A stretch of DNA of 64,000 nucleotides from JAHEGP01 sp963792875. Its GTDB lineage: Bacteria; Pseudomonadota; Gammaproteobacteria; Pseudomonadales; JAHEGP01. The notes beneath the pieces were generated by a model, which saw nothing but the letters and a program-made list of their open reading frames with translations, did no database searches and was not told the DNA's origin. The stretch spans positions 186,001 through 250,000 of the forward strand of contig CAWBXV010000006.1 in assembly GCA_963792875.1 (NCBI GenBank), given 5' to 3'. Made by a program: the position numbers and the translations under genes. Of this stretch, positions 33,762 through 43,164 are shown one piece after another. The stretch's first letter is position 1. Every line of letters begins with the position of its first letter.

Positions 33762-36700
33762 GGCGGGCCATGAAGGTCGCCGCCGCCGCCAGCCTGGTGC
33801 TGCTGGTAGCGGTGGCGCTGGCGCTCAACTGGGTGACCGGGACCGTCGCCGGGACGCGCTGGTCGCTGGAGCTGCTCGAGAGCCTGCTGCCGGCTCTCGA
33901 GCTCGAGGTCGAGGGGGGCAGCTGGTCCGGCGGCCTGCGGCTGCGGCAACTGATCTACCGGGCGCCGGTGGTGACCGTCAGCATCGCCGACCTCGAGCTG
34001 CAGCTGCGTCCGCGGGCCCTGTGGCGCTGGCAGCTGGCGCTGGAGCATGTCAGCGCCCGGCGCGTCGAGCTGCAGCTGATCGAACGCGAGGAGCAGCCGC
34101 CGCGGGGTCTGCCCACCGTGCCGATGCCCATACTGCTGACCGCGCAGCGGGTCTCGGTGCCTCATTTCGAACTCATCACGGCGGGCGGCGCCCGCCTGGT
34201 GGCTGCCATCGACACCGGCCTGCGCTGGCTCGGCACCGACATCCGCGCCATCGATGGTTCGCTGCAGTGGGGGCAGGTACACATCGACACCGACCTCGGT
34301 ATCCGCCTGCAGGGCGACTACCCGGTGGATACCCGCGTGACGGTTACCGTTCCTGATCTGAGCGGACCGCTGACGGCAGACCTGCAGGGGTCGCTGGTTG
34401 CGCTGCAGGCGCAGGGGCGGCTGGAGGGCCGGATGCCCCTGAGCTTTTCGATCGCGGCGCGCCTGCTCGACGACAGGCTGCCCGTGACGGCGACGGCGCG
34501 CTCGGCCGCGCCGGTGGCGTGGGAGCTCGCCGGGGAGCAGCTGACCATCGATGCGGTCGCGCTCGATGTGACGGGCAACCTGGATGAGCTGGGCGGGCGC
34601 CTGCAGGCGGAGCTGCGCAATCCCCGCTACGGCGCGACCACGCTGGCGGTGCCGCTGGCCTGGCGCCCCGGGCTGCTGTCTGTCGCCGGCGCGCGCTGGC
34701 AGTCCGACCACGGCGCCGCCGACGCGGCCTGCGAGGTCGAGACCGGTGCCGGACGCTGGCGCTGTGCGGGCGATCTGCGGCAGCTGACGCTGGCGCCCTG
34801 GACGCAGGCGGTGGCGGGCCGGCTCAGCTCCCCGTTCGAGATCGCCGGCAGCTGGGGTGCGGCGGGGCGCAGTCTGCGGGCGGCCCTGGTTGCGCTGCGG
34901 GGCGACCTGGCCGGGCAGGCGTTGTCCGGGCGGGCCGCCGTGTCCAGCGCGGACCTGCAGCGGTGGCAGCTGGACGAGGCCCGCGTGGCCTTCGGCGCCT
35001 CCCGCGCCGCCGCCAGCGGCAGCATCGGCCAGGTGATCGCGCTGGACGGCTCCATCGAGCTGGCGCGCCTGGAGCAGCTGAGCGAGTCCGCCCGGGGCGC
35101 CCTGAGCGCGGCGTTCTCGCTCGCCGGCCCGGCAGCGCAGCCGACCGTGACCGCGAACATCGATGGGCGCGGCCTGGCCTACCAGCAGTACCGCGTCCGC
35201 CGACTGCGCGGCAGCCTGCAGTTGCCGGAGCTGGGTGGCCAGCCGTCCCGTCTGGACCTGCGGCTTGGCGGCCTCAGGGTCGGCGACGAGCGGCTCGGCC
35301 GACTGCACGTCGTCGCGCAGGGGAGCGCGGCCCGGTATCAGTTGTCCGCCAGCCTCGACGGGGTCGATAATAACCGCATGGTGCTGGCTTGCCAGGGCGC
35401 TCACGGTGCGCGCTGGCGCCTGGACTGCGACCGCTTCGACGGGCAGTGGCGCCTTGGCGACGCCTTGCGCAGCTGGCGCCTGGCGAGTCCGGTGCGCATG
35501 GAGTTCGCCGACCAATTCGCGGGCCTGCGCGTGGAACCCTTCTGCATCATGGCGGCGCCCGCCTCGCTGTGCTTGAACACGCGCTTTGAGGCGGCCGATG
35601 GACTGCTGGCGCGGCCGGCCCAGGTGGCGCTGGAGAAACTGCCGCTGCGCTGGTGGGCCGCGTCGCTGCCTGCCAACGTCAGGCTGGCGGGCGAGAGCCA
35701 CCTCGGGGCCACGCTGGACCTGAGCAGTCTCAGCCCCTTGTCGGCGCGTCTGGTCGCCAGCGTCGATGGCCTGCGCTGGAGCTGGTCCAATGAGGACGGC
35801 ACTTTCCCCGCCAGCTTGCGGGCGCTCAAGCTGCTGGTCGATTTCGGACCTGACCGGGCCCAGTTGACGGCCAGCGCGAACTCCGAGGTGCTGGGCCTGG
35901 CGCGCCTCGACCTGACGGTTGCCGACCCTGCGGGTGTGCGCCGCCTGCAGGGCAAGCTGGCGCTGGAGGACCTGCGGCTGGAGGCATTCCGCTGGGTCGC
36001 CGATTCGATCCAGCAGCTGCGGGGATTGGTTGGTGGCGAGGTGGCCATCGGCGGCACTGCTGCTGAGCCTCGCCTGGCCGGGCGCCTGCAGCTGCGCCAG
36101 GGCGCGCTGACGGACGCCTCCGTGCCGCTGGCGTTCGAGGATATCGCCGCGACGGTCGATTTCACCGAAAGAGCGGCCGATATTGCCGGCAGCGTCAAGG
36201 TGAACGACGGCCTGGCCAGGCTGTCCGGCCGCCTGACGCTGCCGCAGGCAGACCAGCCGTGGGAACTGCGCGCGCAGGTCGATACTGACGTCATCGGCTT
36301 CACCGTGCTCCAGGACAGCGTGGCGGCCGGGTCCGGCCAGTTGTCTATCGTGGCCCGGTCAGGACTCATGCGCATCAACGGTGACCTGCGCATCGCCGAG
36401 GCCGACATCCGCCTGCGCACCCTGCCGCCGAATACCATCGGCACGTCCGCCGACGCCGAGGTGGTCGGCGTGGACCAGCGGCATGCCGGTTGGCGGGTGG
36501 AGACGGATATCTCGGTGGCGCTGGGGAACAGGCTCCACTTTCGTGGCTTTGGCGCGGACCTGTGGCTGGCCGGCAAGGTGCGCTTCCGCAATACCGAGCG
36601 CTTCCCGCGGCATATGACGGGGGAAGTGCGCGTCCAGAGCGGGCGCTATCGGGCCTATGGCCAGGAGCTGCTGATCCGCAGCGGCAGCGTATTGTTCACG

Positions 36701-37201
36701 GGTCCGATCGAGAACCCCGAGCTGCGCTTCGAGGCGGTGCGCAGGTCGCGCGACATGCAAACGCTGGGGGGGCTGCGGGTCAGCGGCAGCCTGCAGAATC
36801 CGCTTGGCGAATTGTTCTCTGAGCCGCCGATGGCGGAATCCGAGGTCGCCTACTTCGTGCTGACCGGCCGCCTGCGTCCGAAGACCCTCGCCGGTGCGGT
36901 TTCCGCGGAGGGTACGCTGCTCAATCTGGGCTTGGCGCAGACCAACGAAGCGGCGGCCCGCTTTGCCGAGCGGTTCGGCATCAAGGATTTTCAGATCAGT
37001 GCGGCCGGCACGGACGCTGGCCTGGAGACGCGGCTGAGCGGCTTCGTTGCGCCCAATCTGCTGCTCAGTTACGGCACCGGCTTTCAGGAAAATACCAATA
37101 CCCTGACGATCCAGTACTTTGTGACCCCCAATGTCATCATCGAGGCGATCAGCGGCTTTACCTCGGCGCTGGACGTGATCTATTCCTTCAGCGTGGACTG
37201 A
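33758..37201 (+). CDS. tamB: TamB, translocation and assembly module inner-membrane component
   Basis: 1147 residues (E. coli 1259). One N-terminal membrane anchor (about 8-27) is followed by a very long repetitive beta-helical region typical of AsmA-like/VPS13-type bridge proteins. The C-terminal DUF490 domain (about 900-1147) has RYRAYGQEL, FTGPIENPEL and the final LDVIYSFSVD. It spans the periplasm to TamA. The GTG at 33758 overlaps the tamA stop (GTGA); ATG 33770 is an alternative. The length and the tamA-tamB order make the call firm. Confidence 0.95.
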   Translation: MRRAMKVAAAASLVLLVAVALALNWVTGTVAGTRWSLELLESLLPALELEVEGGSWSGGLRLRQLIYRAPVVTVSIADLELQLRPRALWRWQLALEHVSARRVELQLIEREEQPPRGLPTVPMPILLTAQRVSVPHFELITAGGARLVAAIDTGLRWLGTDIRAIDGSLQWGQVHIDTDLGIRLQGDYPVDTRVTVTVPDLSGPLTADLQGSLVALQAQGRLEGRMPLSFSIAARLLDDRLPVTATARSAAPVAWELAGEQLTIDAVALDVTGNLDELGGRLQAELRNPRYGATTLAVPLAWRPGLLSVAGARWQSDHGAADAACEVETGAGRWRCAGDLRQLTLAPWTQAVAGRLSSPFEIAGSWGAAGRSLRAALVALRGDLAGQALSGRAAVSSADLQRWQLDEARVAFGASRAAASGSIGQVIALDGSIELARLEQLSESARGALSAAFSLAGPAAQPTVTANIDGRGLAYQQYRVRRLRGSLQLPELGGQPSRLDLRLGGLRVGDERLGRLHVVAQGSAARYQLSASLDGVDNNRMVLACQGAHGARWRLDCDRFDGQWRLGDALRSWRLASPVRMEFADQFAGLRVEPFCIMAAPASLCLNTRFEAADGLLARPAQVALEKLPLRWWAASLPANVRLAGESHLGATLDLSSLSPLSARLVASVDGLRWSWSNEDGTFPASLRALKLLVDFGPDRAQLTASANSEVLGLARLDLTVADPAGVRRLQGKLALEDLRLEAFRWVADSIQQLRGLVGGEVAIGGTAAEPRLAGRLQLRQGALTDASVPLAFEDIAATVDFTERAADIAGSVKVNDGLARLSGRLTLPQADQPWELRAQVDTDVIGFTVLQDSVAAGSGQLSIVARSGLMRINGDLRIAEADIRLRTLPPNTIGTSADAEVVGVDQRHAGWRVETDISVALGNRLHFRGFGADLWLAGKVRFRNTERFPRHMTGEVRVQSGRYRAYGQELLIRSGSVLFTGPIENPELRFEAVRRSRDMQTLGGLRVSGSLQNPLGELFSEPPMAESEVAYFVLTGRLRPKTLAGAVSAEGTLLNLGLAQTNEAAARFAERFGIKDFQISAAGTDAGLETRLSGFVAPNLLLSYGTGFQENTNTLTIQYFVTPNVIIEAISGFTSALDVIYSFSVD

Positions 37202-37427
37202 GCGCGGGCGTGACCCCCCGGGGAGTGGCGTGGTGGCTTTTGATAACCAAGCTGACTAACATGGTCGGTTCTTGGGTCAATTCGTTAATACCCTGCGGAT
37301 CCGGGCAAGTTATACTGCAGGCACTGGCATTTTTGCCATATGACTGTCCAGGTCGATAGTAGAGGGCGCGAAATAGCCGAGGCTGTTTGTGCGCCCTTTG
37401 AATTTGATAAGAACACATGGAATTGCG

Positions 37428-38321
37428 ATGGACGTATTCATCACCGGAGGAACGGGGTTTATCGGGTCGGCTTTGTGCCAGGCGTTACAGCAGCGCGGCG
37501 ACAAGCTGACCGTATTGTCGCGCGACCCGGCGGCGGCGCGCCGGCGGCTGGGGACGGAGGTCGAGATCGTGGCATCTTCGAGCGTGCTGACGCATACCCC
37601 GTTCGATGCCGTGGTCAATCTCGCCGGGCTGCCCATCGCTGACAGGCGCTGGAGCGAGAGCCGCAAGGCTGCGCTCGTGGCCAGTCGCGTAGCGGTGACG
37701 GAGGCCCTGGTGTCTGCCATGGAGCAGGCCACGGTGCGCCCCCGCGTGCTGGTTTCCGGGTCCGCGATCGGCTACTACGGCGATCGCGGCAACCGCCTGG
37801 TGGATGAAGCCACTGAGCCCCAGCAGGAGTTCACCCACAAGCTGTGTGCGCAGTGGGAGCAGGCTGCACAAGGCGCCGAGGCGCTGGGCGTGCGCGTCTG
37901 CCGGTTGCGGATCGGCTTGGTGATCGGCCCCGACGGCGGCTTTCTGCAGCGCATGCTGCCTGCGTTCAAGCTGGGCATGGGCGGTCCGCTGGGCGACGGC
38001 GAGCAGTGGATGAGCTGGGTGCACCGTTACGATCTCGTGCGCATGATTCTGTATCTGCTGGACCACGATACCCTGCAGGGGCCGTTCAATGGCACCGCGC
38101 CGCGTCCGGTGCGCAACAGCGAATTTACCCATACCCTGGCGCGCGTGCTCAATCGACCGGCACGCATGCGGGTGCCGGAGCCGGCATTGCGGCTTGCGCT
38201 GGGGGAGATGTCGCGGCTGCTGCTCACCGGTCAGCGGGTCAATCCGTTGCGCTTGCGGGAGGCCGGCTTCGAGTTTACGTTCGATCGCCTGGATGCGGCG
38301 CTGAGGGATGTAGTGGGCTGA
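37428..38321 (+). CDS. TIGR01777 family NAD(P)-binding epimerase-like protein (YfcH)
   Basis: 297 residues, extended SDR fold. The cofactor loop GGTGFIGSAL begins at residue 7, and SGSAIGYYGD carries the YYGD signature of TIGR01777 in place of the YxxxK of true epimerases. RIGLVIGPDGG and the C-terminal DUF1731 domain (PARMRVPEPALRLALGEM) complete it. Reaction unknown. The ATG at 37428 puts the Rossmann strand directly at the N-terminus. A TATACT at 37311-37316 is a weak candidate -10. Confidence 0.93.
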   Translation: MDVFITGGTGFIGSALCQALQQRGDKLTVLSRDPAAARRRLGTEVEIVASSSVLTHTPFDAVVNLAGLPIADRRWSESRKAALVASRVAVTEALVSAMEQATVRPRVLVSGSAIGYYGDRGNRLVDEATEPQQEFTHKLCAQWEQAAQGAEALGVRVCRLRIGLVIGPDGGFLQRMLPAFKLGMGGPLGDGEQWMSWVHRYDLVRMILYLLDHDTLQGPFNGTAPRPVRNSEFTHTLARVLNRPARMRVPEPALRLALGEMSRLLLTGQRVNPLRLREAGFEFTFDRLDAALRDVVG

Positions 38322-38426
38322 CAAGCGCCCGCCCCTCCCGCGCTGCCACGTCAGCGCGGCCGCCGGCAGTGCGCAGCTGTGCGATGAGCCGGCGTGGCTG
38401 TGTGGGCCCGGCGGCGGGGAGGTGGC

Positions 38427-39101
38427 ATGATCCAGCAGGGTGGTGGCAGCCGCGAGCAGCGGGCCATGCTCGCGACCATCGAGGCGTACCTGGCGGAGTG
38501 CGCGGGCTCCACCGGGGTGGCAAGGCTGACGCCGGGCGTCCGTGAGGCGCTGCTGGCGACGCCGCGGCAGCGCTTCCTGCCGGAGGCGCTGCGCGCAGAG
38601 GCCTATGCGGACCGTGCCGTGCCTATCGGTTGTGGCCAGACCCTGTCGCAGCCATTGATCGTGGCGCTGATGACGGAACTGTTGCAGCCAAGGGCGTCCG
38701 ACCGGGTTCTGGAGGTCGGCACCGGCTCCGGTTACCAGGCGGCGGTGCTGGCGCGGCTGGTGGGTCAGGTCTATTCGCTGGAAATCATCGAGCTGCTGGC
38801 GCGCCAGGCCAGTGCCAGGCTTGCCGCCCTCGGTCTGACCAACGTCGAGGTCATCGTCGGCAACGGCGCCCTCGGTCTGCCGGCCCAGGCGCCCTTCGAC
38901 AAGATCATCATTACCGCCGCCGCCCCCGCGGTCCCCGCCGCCCTGATCGATCAGCTGGCTCCCGGCGGCCTGATTGTCGCGCCCCTGGGCGAGCAGTGGT
39001 ACGGTCAGGTCCTTACTGTGCTGTCGCGGGATGCGGCGGGTACGCTCACCCGGCGCGAAGTGCTGAGCGTGAGCTTTGTGCCCTTCGTGCAATGGCAGTG
39101 A
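38427..39101 (+). CDS. pcm: Protein-L-isoaspartate O-methyltransferase
   Basis: 224 residues. SAM motif I is VLEVGTGSGYQAA, post-I is VYSLEI, and the substrate motif TITAAAP-like IIITAAAPAVP is present. It methylates L-isoaspartyl residues in damaged proteins, starting repair. The start at 38427 follows GGGGAGG at 6 bases; an in-frame ATG 33 bases upstream lacks a site. In many gammaproteobacteria pcm sits beside surE, nlpD and rpoS, but not here. Confidence 0.94.
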   Translation: MIQQGGGSREQRAMLATIEAYLAECAGSTGVARLTPGVREALLATPRQRFLPEALRAEAYADRAVPIGCGQTLSQPLIVALMTELLQPRASDRVLEVGTGSGYQAAVLARLVGQVYSLEIIELLARQASARLAALGLTNVEVIVGNGALGLPAQAPFDKIIITAAAPAVPAALIDQLAPGGLIVAPLGEQWYGQVLTVLSRDAAGTLTRREVLSVSFVPFVQWQ

Positions 39102-39316
39102 GCGGTGCGTCACGCCGCATGACCTCGCATTGAGGTAGCGGCGTTGCGGCATCGGGCGCCATGACAGTCACGGTGCGCGGTGGCCTTTCGCGGGGCGCCT
39201 ATGATTGCCGGTACCACTACCTATGCCGCGAAGGCAAGCTCTTATTGAGCGGATCGCCCCGAACTTGCACAATGTGCAGCATATCAACGGCATTCGCAGG
39301 CGACACGGGAGCGACC

Positions 39317-39703
39317 ATGGACATCGTAAGAAAGGCAACCGATTACAAGCAGTCTGGTTCAAGAGAGCGCAGCGTGCACATGCTGGCCGGCGCGGTCGCG
39401 CGGCTGGTCGATCGCTGCTCCTGTATGGACACCGAGATGCGCCTGCGCTTCATGGCGCGGCTGCTGGAAAATTTCGCCGACAACGATGAGCGGGCATGGG
39501 TCGCCGAGTCGGAGAACTTTTCGCTGGAGGCCGTCATCAGGGCCAACCCCGACAAGCCTGAAAAGGCGGTGGCCACCGCGGCGGCCATGCTGACCAACTC
39601 GCTGCGCAGGGATCAGGGGCTGAGCGATCTGTGGCTGTATCGCTTCTACGATGAGTTGTTCGAGCAGTTGATTCCGGCGCGGACCAGCTCACACGCGGCG
39701 TGA
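39317..39703 (+). CDS. Hypothetical helical protein
   Basis: 128 residues, mostly helical, no signal peptide. Two conserved-looking stretches are MLAGAVARLVDRCSCMD and LWLYRFYDELFEQLIP. No family recognised. The ATG at 39317 (MDIVRKATDY) is preceded by GGGAGCGACC. The start could lie up to 156 bases upstream, but that part is short of normal codon use. It ends 20 bases before a strong palindromic terminator. Confidence 0.55.
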   Translation: MDIVRKATDYKQSGSRERSVHMLAGAVARLVDRCSCMDTEMRLRFMARLLENFADNDERAWVAESENFSLEAVIRANPDKPEKAVATAAAMLTNSLRRDQGLSDLWLYRFYDELFEQLIPARTSSHAA

Positions 39704-39723
39704 TGCCGCGGCGTCCGGTCGAG

Positions 39724-39749
39724 AAAAAGCCGCCCGCGGGCGGCTTTTT
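39724..39749. terminator. Perfect palindromic bidirectional terminator
   Basis: 26-base perfect palindrome: A5, a GC-rich 8-bp arm (GCCGCCCG) and its complement, then T5. It is an intrinsic terminator for both the 39317 gene and the convergent 39769 gene. Confidence 0.9.
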
Positions 39750-39768
39750 GCTGGGTGCCCCGCGGGTC

Positions 39769-40128
39769 TCACCCGCGCCGGAAGTAATCCTGGCAGGCGC
39801 CGTAGATGGCTTCGGCCGCGGTGCGGTGGGCGGCGCGCTTCTCGTACTTGCTGTAGCATTTTCCCACGGTGCGGGGCCCGAACAGGCTGCGGCGCGACGG
39901 CTGCGGGAAGGCGGTGCGGCATTCGCTCTGGATCGCTGAGACCGCTACCGATCCCGTCTTGGGGTCGATCCGCCGGATCACGCATTCGGCGTAGCTTTTG
40001 CTGCCGCTGAAGGGCAGGACAATCGTCAACGCCTGGGCTGAGCCCGCTGCCAGGCTGGCGCTCAGCAATGCGGCGGCGCCGGCGTTGCGAACGCGCAGCT
40101 GGCGGAACTGTGGGAGAAGGCTCGGCAT
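39769..40128 (-). CDS. Hypothetical exported protein
   Basis: 119 residues from the ATG at 40128. A signal peptide (about 1-34, ending LAAGSAQA) is followed by a small domain with four cysteines (YAECVIRR, QSECRTA, VGKCYSKYE, YGACQDYF), so two disulfides are likely in the periplasm. No family recognised. An upstream TTG at 40134 is also in frame. Its own gene ends at the shared terminator with the 39317 gene. Confidence 0.6.
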   Translation of the reverse strand: MPSLLPQFRQLRVRNAGAAALLSASLAAGSAQALTIVLPFSGSKSYAECVIRRIDPKTGSVAVSAIQSECRTAFPQPSRRSLFGPRTVGKCYSKYEKRAAHRTAAEAIYGACQDYFRRG

Positions 40129-40203
40129 GGTCAACCCGAAAGAACTGTTTATGGCTCTTTCAGGTTAGACCCCGGCCCCGCTGCACGCAATCGACGGCGC
40201 CCG

Positions 40204-40890
40204 CTACTGGCGATCATTGCTGGAAGTGTCGACCTTGCCACAGATGAAGTGGAGAAAGGCAACGTCTTCGTCGCTGCTCAGCGCCAGGCGCTCCATGGCC
40301 CAGCCGTAGGCCTTGTCATCGGCGCCGATGCCGCTGCGGTCCAGCAGTGCCCGAACGCGCGACTGCAGGCGGGCTAGCTGCCCGGGGTCCGCAGCGGCAG
40401 TCGGCCGCAGCAGGCGCAGGTCGCAGAGCGCGTAGGCGAACAGCATCACCGCCTGCGCCAGATTGAGCGATGGCTGGGGGCTGGCCAGCGGAATCTGGCT
40501 CAGGACATCGCACCGGGCGATTTCCCGGTTGTTCAGGCCGATGTCCTCTCTGCCGAACACCAGCGCGACGCGTCCGACGCTGTCGCGCTGCGCGCGCAGG
40601 CTGGCGCCGAGCTCCTCGGGCGAGAGATGAACGCGGCGATGATGGCGGCGCTTGGCGCTGGCGCCGGCGACCAGCTGGCAGTCGGCCACCGCCGAGTCGA
40701 GGTCGGGGTAGTGGCTGGCCGCGGCGAGCACGTCCCCGGAACCGTGCGCCAGCACGCGCGCCGCTTTTTCCAGATGAAGCGCCTCACCGACCAGCCGCAG
40801 GTCGCCGAAGCCCATGGTTTTCATCGCCCGCGCGGCGGCGCCGACGTTCTCCGCCCGCTTGGGCTCCACCAGAACGAATGCGACCTCCAC
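40204..40890 (-). CDS. SpoU/TrmJ-like RNA 2'-O-methyltransferase (LasT type)
   Basis: 228 residues, SPOUT fold. VLVEPKRAENVGAAARAMKTMG is the TrmJ/LasT N-terminus, FGREDIGLNNREIARCD is motif II, and PSLNLAQAVMLFAYAL is motif III, the knotted SAM site. The length matches E. coli LasT (YjtD). TrmJ makes Cm32/Um32 in tRNA; LasT's substrate is less clear, so no symbol is given. Divides two minus-strand genes; 39 bases before slyD. Confidence 0.9.
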   Translation of the reverse strand: MEVAFVLVEPKRAENVGAAARAMKTMGFGDLRLVGEALHLEKAARVLAHGSGDVLAAASHYPDLDSAVADCQLVAGASAKRRHHRRVHLSPEELGASLRAQRDSVGRVALVFGREDIGLNNREIARCDVLSQIPLASPQPSLNLAQAVMLFAYALCDLRLLRPTAAADPGQLARLQSRVRALLDRSGIGADDKAYGWAMERLALSSDEDVAFLHFICGKVDTSSNDRQ

Positions 40891-40928
40891 CGCGGCGCCC
40901 GCCGTTGCCGTGTTGCGCGCCGGTGGCG

Positions 40929-41417
40929 TCAGTGGCCGCCGCTGCCGTCGATGCCGTGCGCGTGCCCATGGGCGATCTCGTCGGGCGTCGCGTCCCGTAT
41001 CGCCGCGATTTCAATGTCGAACACGAGATCTTTGCCGGCAAACGGGTGGTTGCCGTCGACGGTTGCCTGGTATTTGCCCACCTTGATCACGGTCACCGTC
41101 TGGCGGTCTTCGCTGTTGGTGACCAGGGCGCGGCTGCCGGGCTTGAGCTTGCGGTCGGGCGAGGCCAGGTGCTTCACCGCGATCTGCCGCACCAGCGACT
41201 CCTTGCGGGGCCCGTAGGCGTCCAGGCTGTCCAGTTTCACCTCGACCCTGTCGCCGACCGCCCTGCCGGCCAGGGCGCGCTCCAGCAGCGGAAACAGACT
41301 GCGCGCGCCGTGCAGGTAGACGGTGGGCTCGCCGCCGCGGGAGCTCTCCAGTTGGCCGCCGTCGGGGGTGCTGATGACGTAGTGAAAGGCGACTACCGTA
41401 TTGGGTTGTACACTCAT
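40929..41417 (-). CDS. slyD: SlyD-like FKBP-type peptidyl-prolyl isomerase
   Basis: 162 residues. An N-terminal FKBP half (VVAFHYVIST..GGQLESS) with an inserted IF chaperone domain (about 70-130, DAYGPRKESLVRQIA) is the SlyD architecture. DGNHPFAGKDLVFDIEI is the conserved return strand. The His-rich metal tail of E. coli SlyD is only a short HGHAHGIDGSGGH here, so nickel binding may be weak. Folding helper in the cytoplasm. Start at 41417. Confidence 0.9.
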   Translation of the reverse strand: MSVQPNTVVAFHYVISTPDGGQLESSRGGEPTVYLHGARSLFPLLERALAGRAVGDRVEVKLDSLDAYGPRKESLVRQIAVKHLASPDRKLKPGSRALVTNSEDRQTVTVIKVGKYQATVDGNHPFAGKDLVFDIEIAAIRDATPDEIAHGHAHGIDGSGGH

Positions 41418-41522
41418 ATTGCGGGCGCTCTGCCGGAGGGAGGGTGGGTGGAGGATTTTAGCGATCGGTCGCCAAAAAGAGAAGCTGCGCCCGGCGCCTG
41501 GCGGGCGTCGGGGCTTTGCGCG

Positions 41523-42389
41523 CTATTCGTGCGAGAGCGGGAAGCCCAGGTTGAGGATATAGGCTTTGATCTCGCGGCCCGAGACCGTGTTGCCCCGCAC
41601 CACCGAGAAGCCGATGCGCTTGACGGGGATGAAGCCCATCACCGTTACGGTATCCCTGAAGCCGAAAGTGAAGCCGAGCTGGAACAGGTGGGTGAGGTTG
41701 ACATTCTCCCCCGAGATGCCCTCTATCCGGACTTCGTCGGCAAAGTACTGCCACATGAGGAATACGCTGGAGCTCAGGGGATGGTCCCACAGCGACCAGG
41801 GCAGCGGGTACTCCCAGTCCAGCCCGTTTTCCAGCAGCGCGAAGCCGGTCTGGCTGCCGGAGCCGTCGATGGTCTGGCCGGCGCCGAGCAGGCGGTTGCC
41901 CAGGCCCAGGCGATGTTTGCCGATGTCCCACCACGCATAGCTGCGCAGGGCGATGCTGTACAGCCAGGCCAGCACGTCGTTCTGGTAGTCCTGGGCGAAC
42001 CCCAGCTGGACGCTGGGGATCAGCGTCCAGTTGCCCGTGATCTGCCGTTCCCAGGCGACGCCCGGCAGAAACGAGGCGGTCAGCAGCTGGCTCGGGATCT
42101 CCAGCCCGCCGTCGTCGCCAACCAGGTCGGTCACGCCGAACGCCACGGGAAACAAAGCCCTGATATGGTTCTTCTCGCCGAACGGACCGAAGCGCCAGCT
42201 GAGGGGGAGCTGCAGCACCAGTACCCGTTCGGTGGCGGTGGTGTAATAACCGGTTCCAAGGACCGCGCTGTAGGCGAAGTTGAAGTCCGCGTCGAACCCG
42301 CTGCCGTCGTCCTGCGCGCGCGCCGGGACTGCCAGCAGCAGGAGGCCGAGGGCGGCGGCAGAGAAGAGCAGGCGTTTCGCGGGATGCAT
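41523..42389 (-). CDS. Putative outer-membrane beta-barrel protein
   Basis: 288 residues. A signal peptide (about 1-25, ending VPARA) is followed by alternating hydrophobic/hydrophilic strands (FNFAYSAVLGTGYY, LQLPLSWRFGPFG, KAYILNLGFP at the end), as in transporter-like porins. No closer family recognised. A sigma70 promoter (TTGAGC-17-TATAGT) lies just upstream. It is divergent from the DnaJ-type gene. Confidence 0.75.
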   Translation of the reverse strand: MHPAKRLLFSAAALGLLLLAVPARAQDDGSGFDADFNFAYSAVLGTGYYTTATERVLVLQLPLSWRFGPFGEKNHIRALFPVAFGVTDLVGDDGGLEIPSQLLTASFLPGVAWERQITGNWTLIPSVQLGFAQDYQNDVLAWLYSIALRSYAWWDIGKHRLGLGNRLLGAGQTIDGSGSQTGFALLENGLDWEYPLPWSLWDHPLSSSVFLMWQYFADEVRIEGISGENVNLTHLFQLGFTFGFRDTVTVMGFIPVKRIGFSVVRGNTVSGREIKAYILNLGFPLSHE

Positions 42390-42421
42390 GGTGGCGGACG
42401 GCGTTTCCGGTGCAAAGTGGC

Positions 42422-42450
42422 ACTATAGGGACAAGTCCGGGCGGGCTCAA
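42422..42450 (-). promoter_or_regulatory. Sigma70 promoter of the outer-membrane protein gene
   Basis: Minus-strand TTGAGC (42450-42445), 17 bases, TATAGT (42427-42422), with the start codon 32 bases further at 42389. Confidence 0.55.
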
Positions 42451-42477
42451 GTAGTTGGGTGCCGGCGTTGTCAGGCC

Positions 42478-42505
42478 TTGCAGGAAGGGGCTGTCATGCT
42501 ATAAG
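42478..42505 (+). promoter_or_regulatory. Extended -10 promoter of the DnaJ-type gene
   Basis: TTGCAG, 16 bases, TGC-TATAAG. It is divergent from the promoter of the outer-membrane protein gene and gives a leader of about 90 bases to the ATG at 42600. Confidence 0.5.
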
Positions 42506-42599
42506 CAAGCGGCCAGCGTGGCAGCTGCGCTTGCGCAGTCGAAGAGGGCAGCTATGCTCAAGAAGTTCAACCCATCAGTAACGGTAGCGCACGGCGATC

Positions 42600-43164
42600 A
42601 TGTCCCAGACTCAATACACCGATTATTACGAGGTGCTCCAGGTCAGCGCAAACGCCCACCCGGATACCATCGAGAGGATATTCCGCCATCTGGCCCAGCG
42701 CTATCATCCCGACAACAAGGAGACGGGAGACAGCGAGCGCTTCCAGGTGATCATAGAAGCCCACGGCGTGCTCAAGGATGCCCAGAAGCGGGCGCAGTAC
42801 GATCTGATTCGGGAGCAGATGCAGGGGCACCACGCGAGCCTCGCCAGGGAAGTGCTCGGAGACGACGGCCACCAGAGCGATGAGAAAACCCAGGAGAATG
42901 CTGGGTCTGCTGTACGTCAAGATCCGGCAGGATATGTCGAACCCCGGTATGGGCCTGTACGAGCTGACGCAGCTGTTGGACCGGCCCCGCGAGCAGATGG
43001 AATTTCACCTGTGGTACCTGAAGGAAAAGGGCTGGATTCGGCGCACCGAGGACGGGCTGCTGGCGATCACCGCAGACGGTGTGGACAAGGTTCATGAAGA
43101 CCGCAAGCGGTCGGCGCCGGTCCGGCGCATCACGGACCAGTCGGGCCAGTCCGTCACCCCATAG
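42600..43164 (+). pseudogene. DnaJ-domain protein with C-terminal winged helix, frameshifted
   Basis: The frame from 42600 gives a J domain (DYYEVLQV, RYHPDNKETG with the HPD loop, AYxxL helix) for about 95 residues and then loses homology. Another phase (42880-43164) supplies the missing C-terminus: MLGLLYVKIRQDMSNPGMGLYELTQLL and HLWYLKEKGWIRR, a winged-helix domain that normally follows the J domain in this protein type. One extra base near 42878-42895 (GAGAAAACCCAGG) would explain it. Either an A/C homopolymer error or a real lesion. Function of the intact protein is not known. Confidence 0.75.

Noticed and set aside
33605..35701. 698-codon open frame on the minus strand
   Set aside because: Antisense to the start of tamB and the end of tamA; Arg/Gln/Ala/Pro-rich with no motif.
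37485..39152. 555-codon open frame on the minus strand
   Set aside because: Spans the epimerase and pcm genes in antisense, and both of those have firm family motifs.
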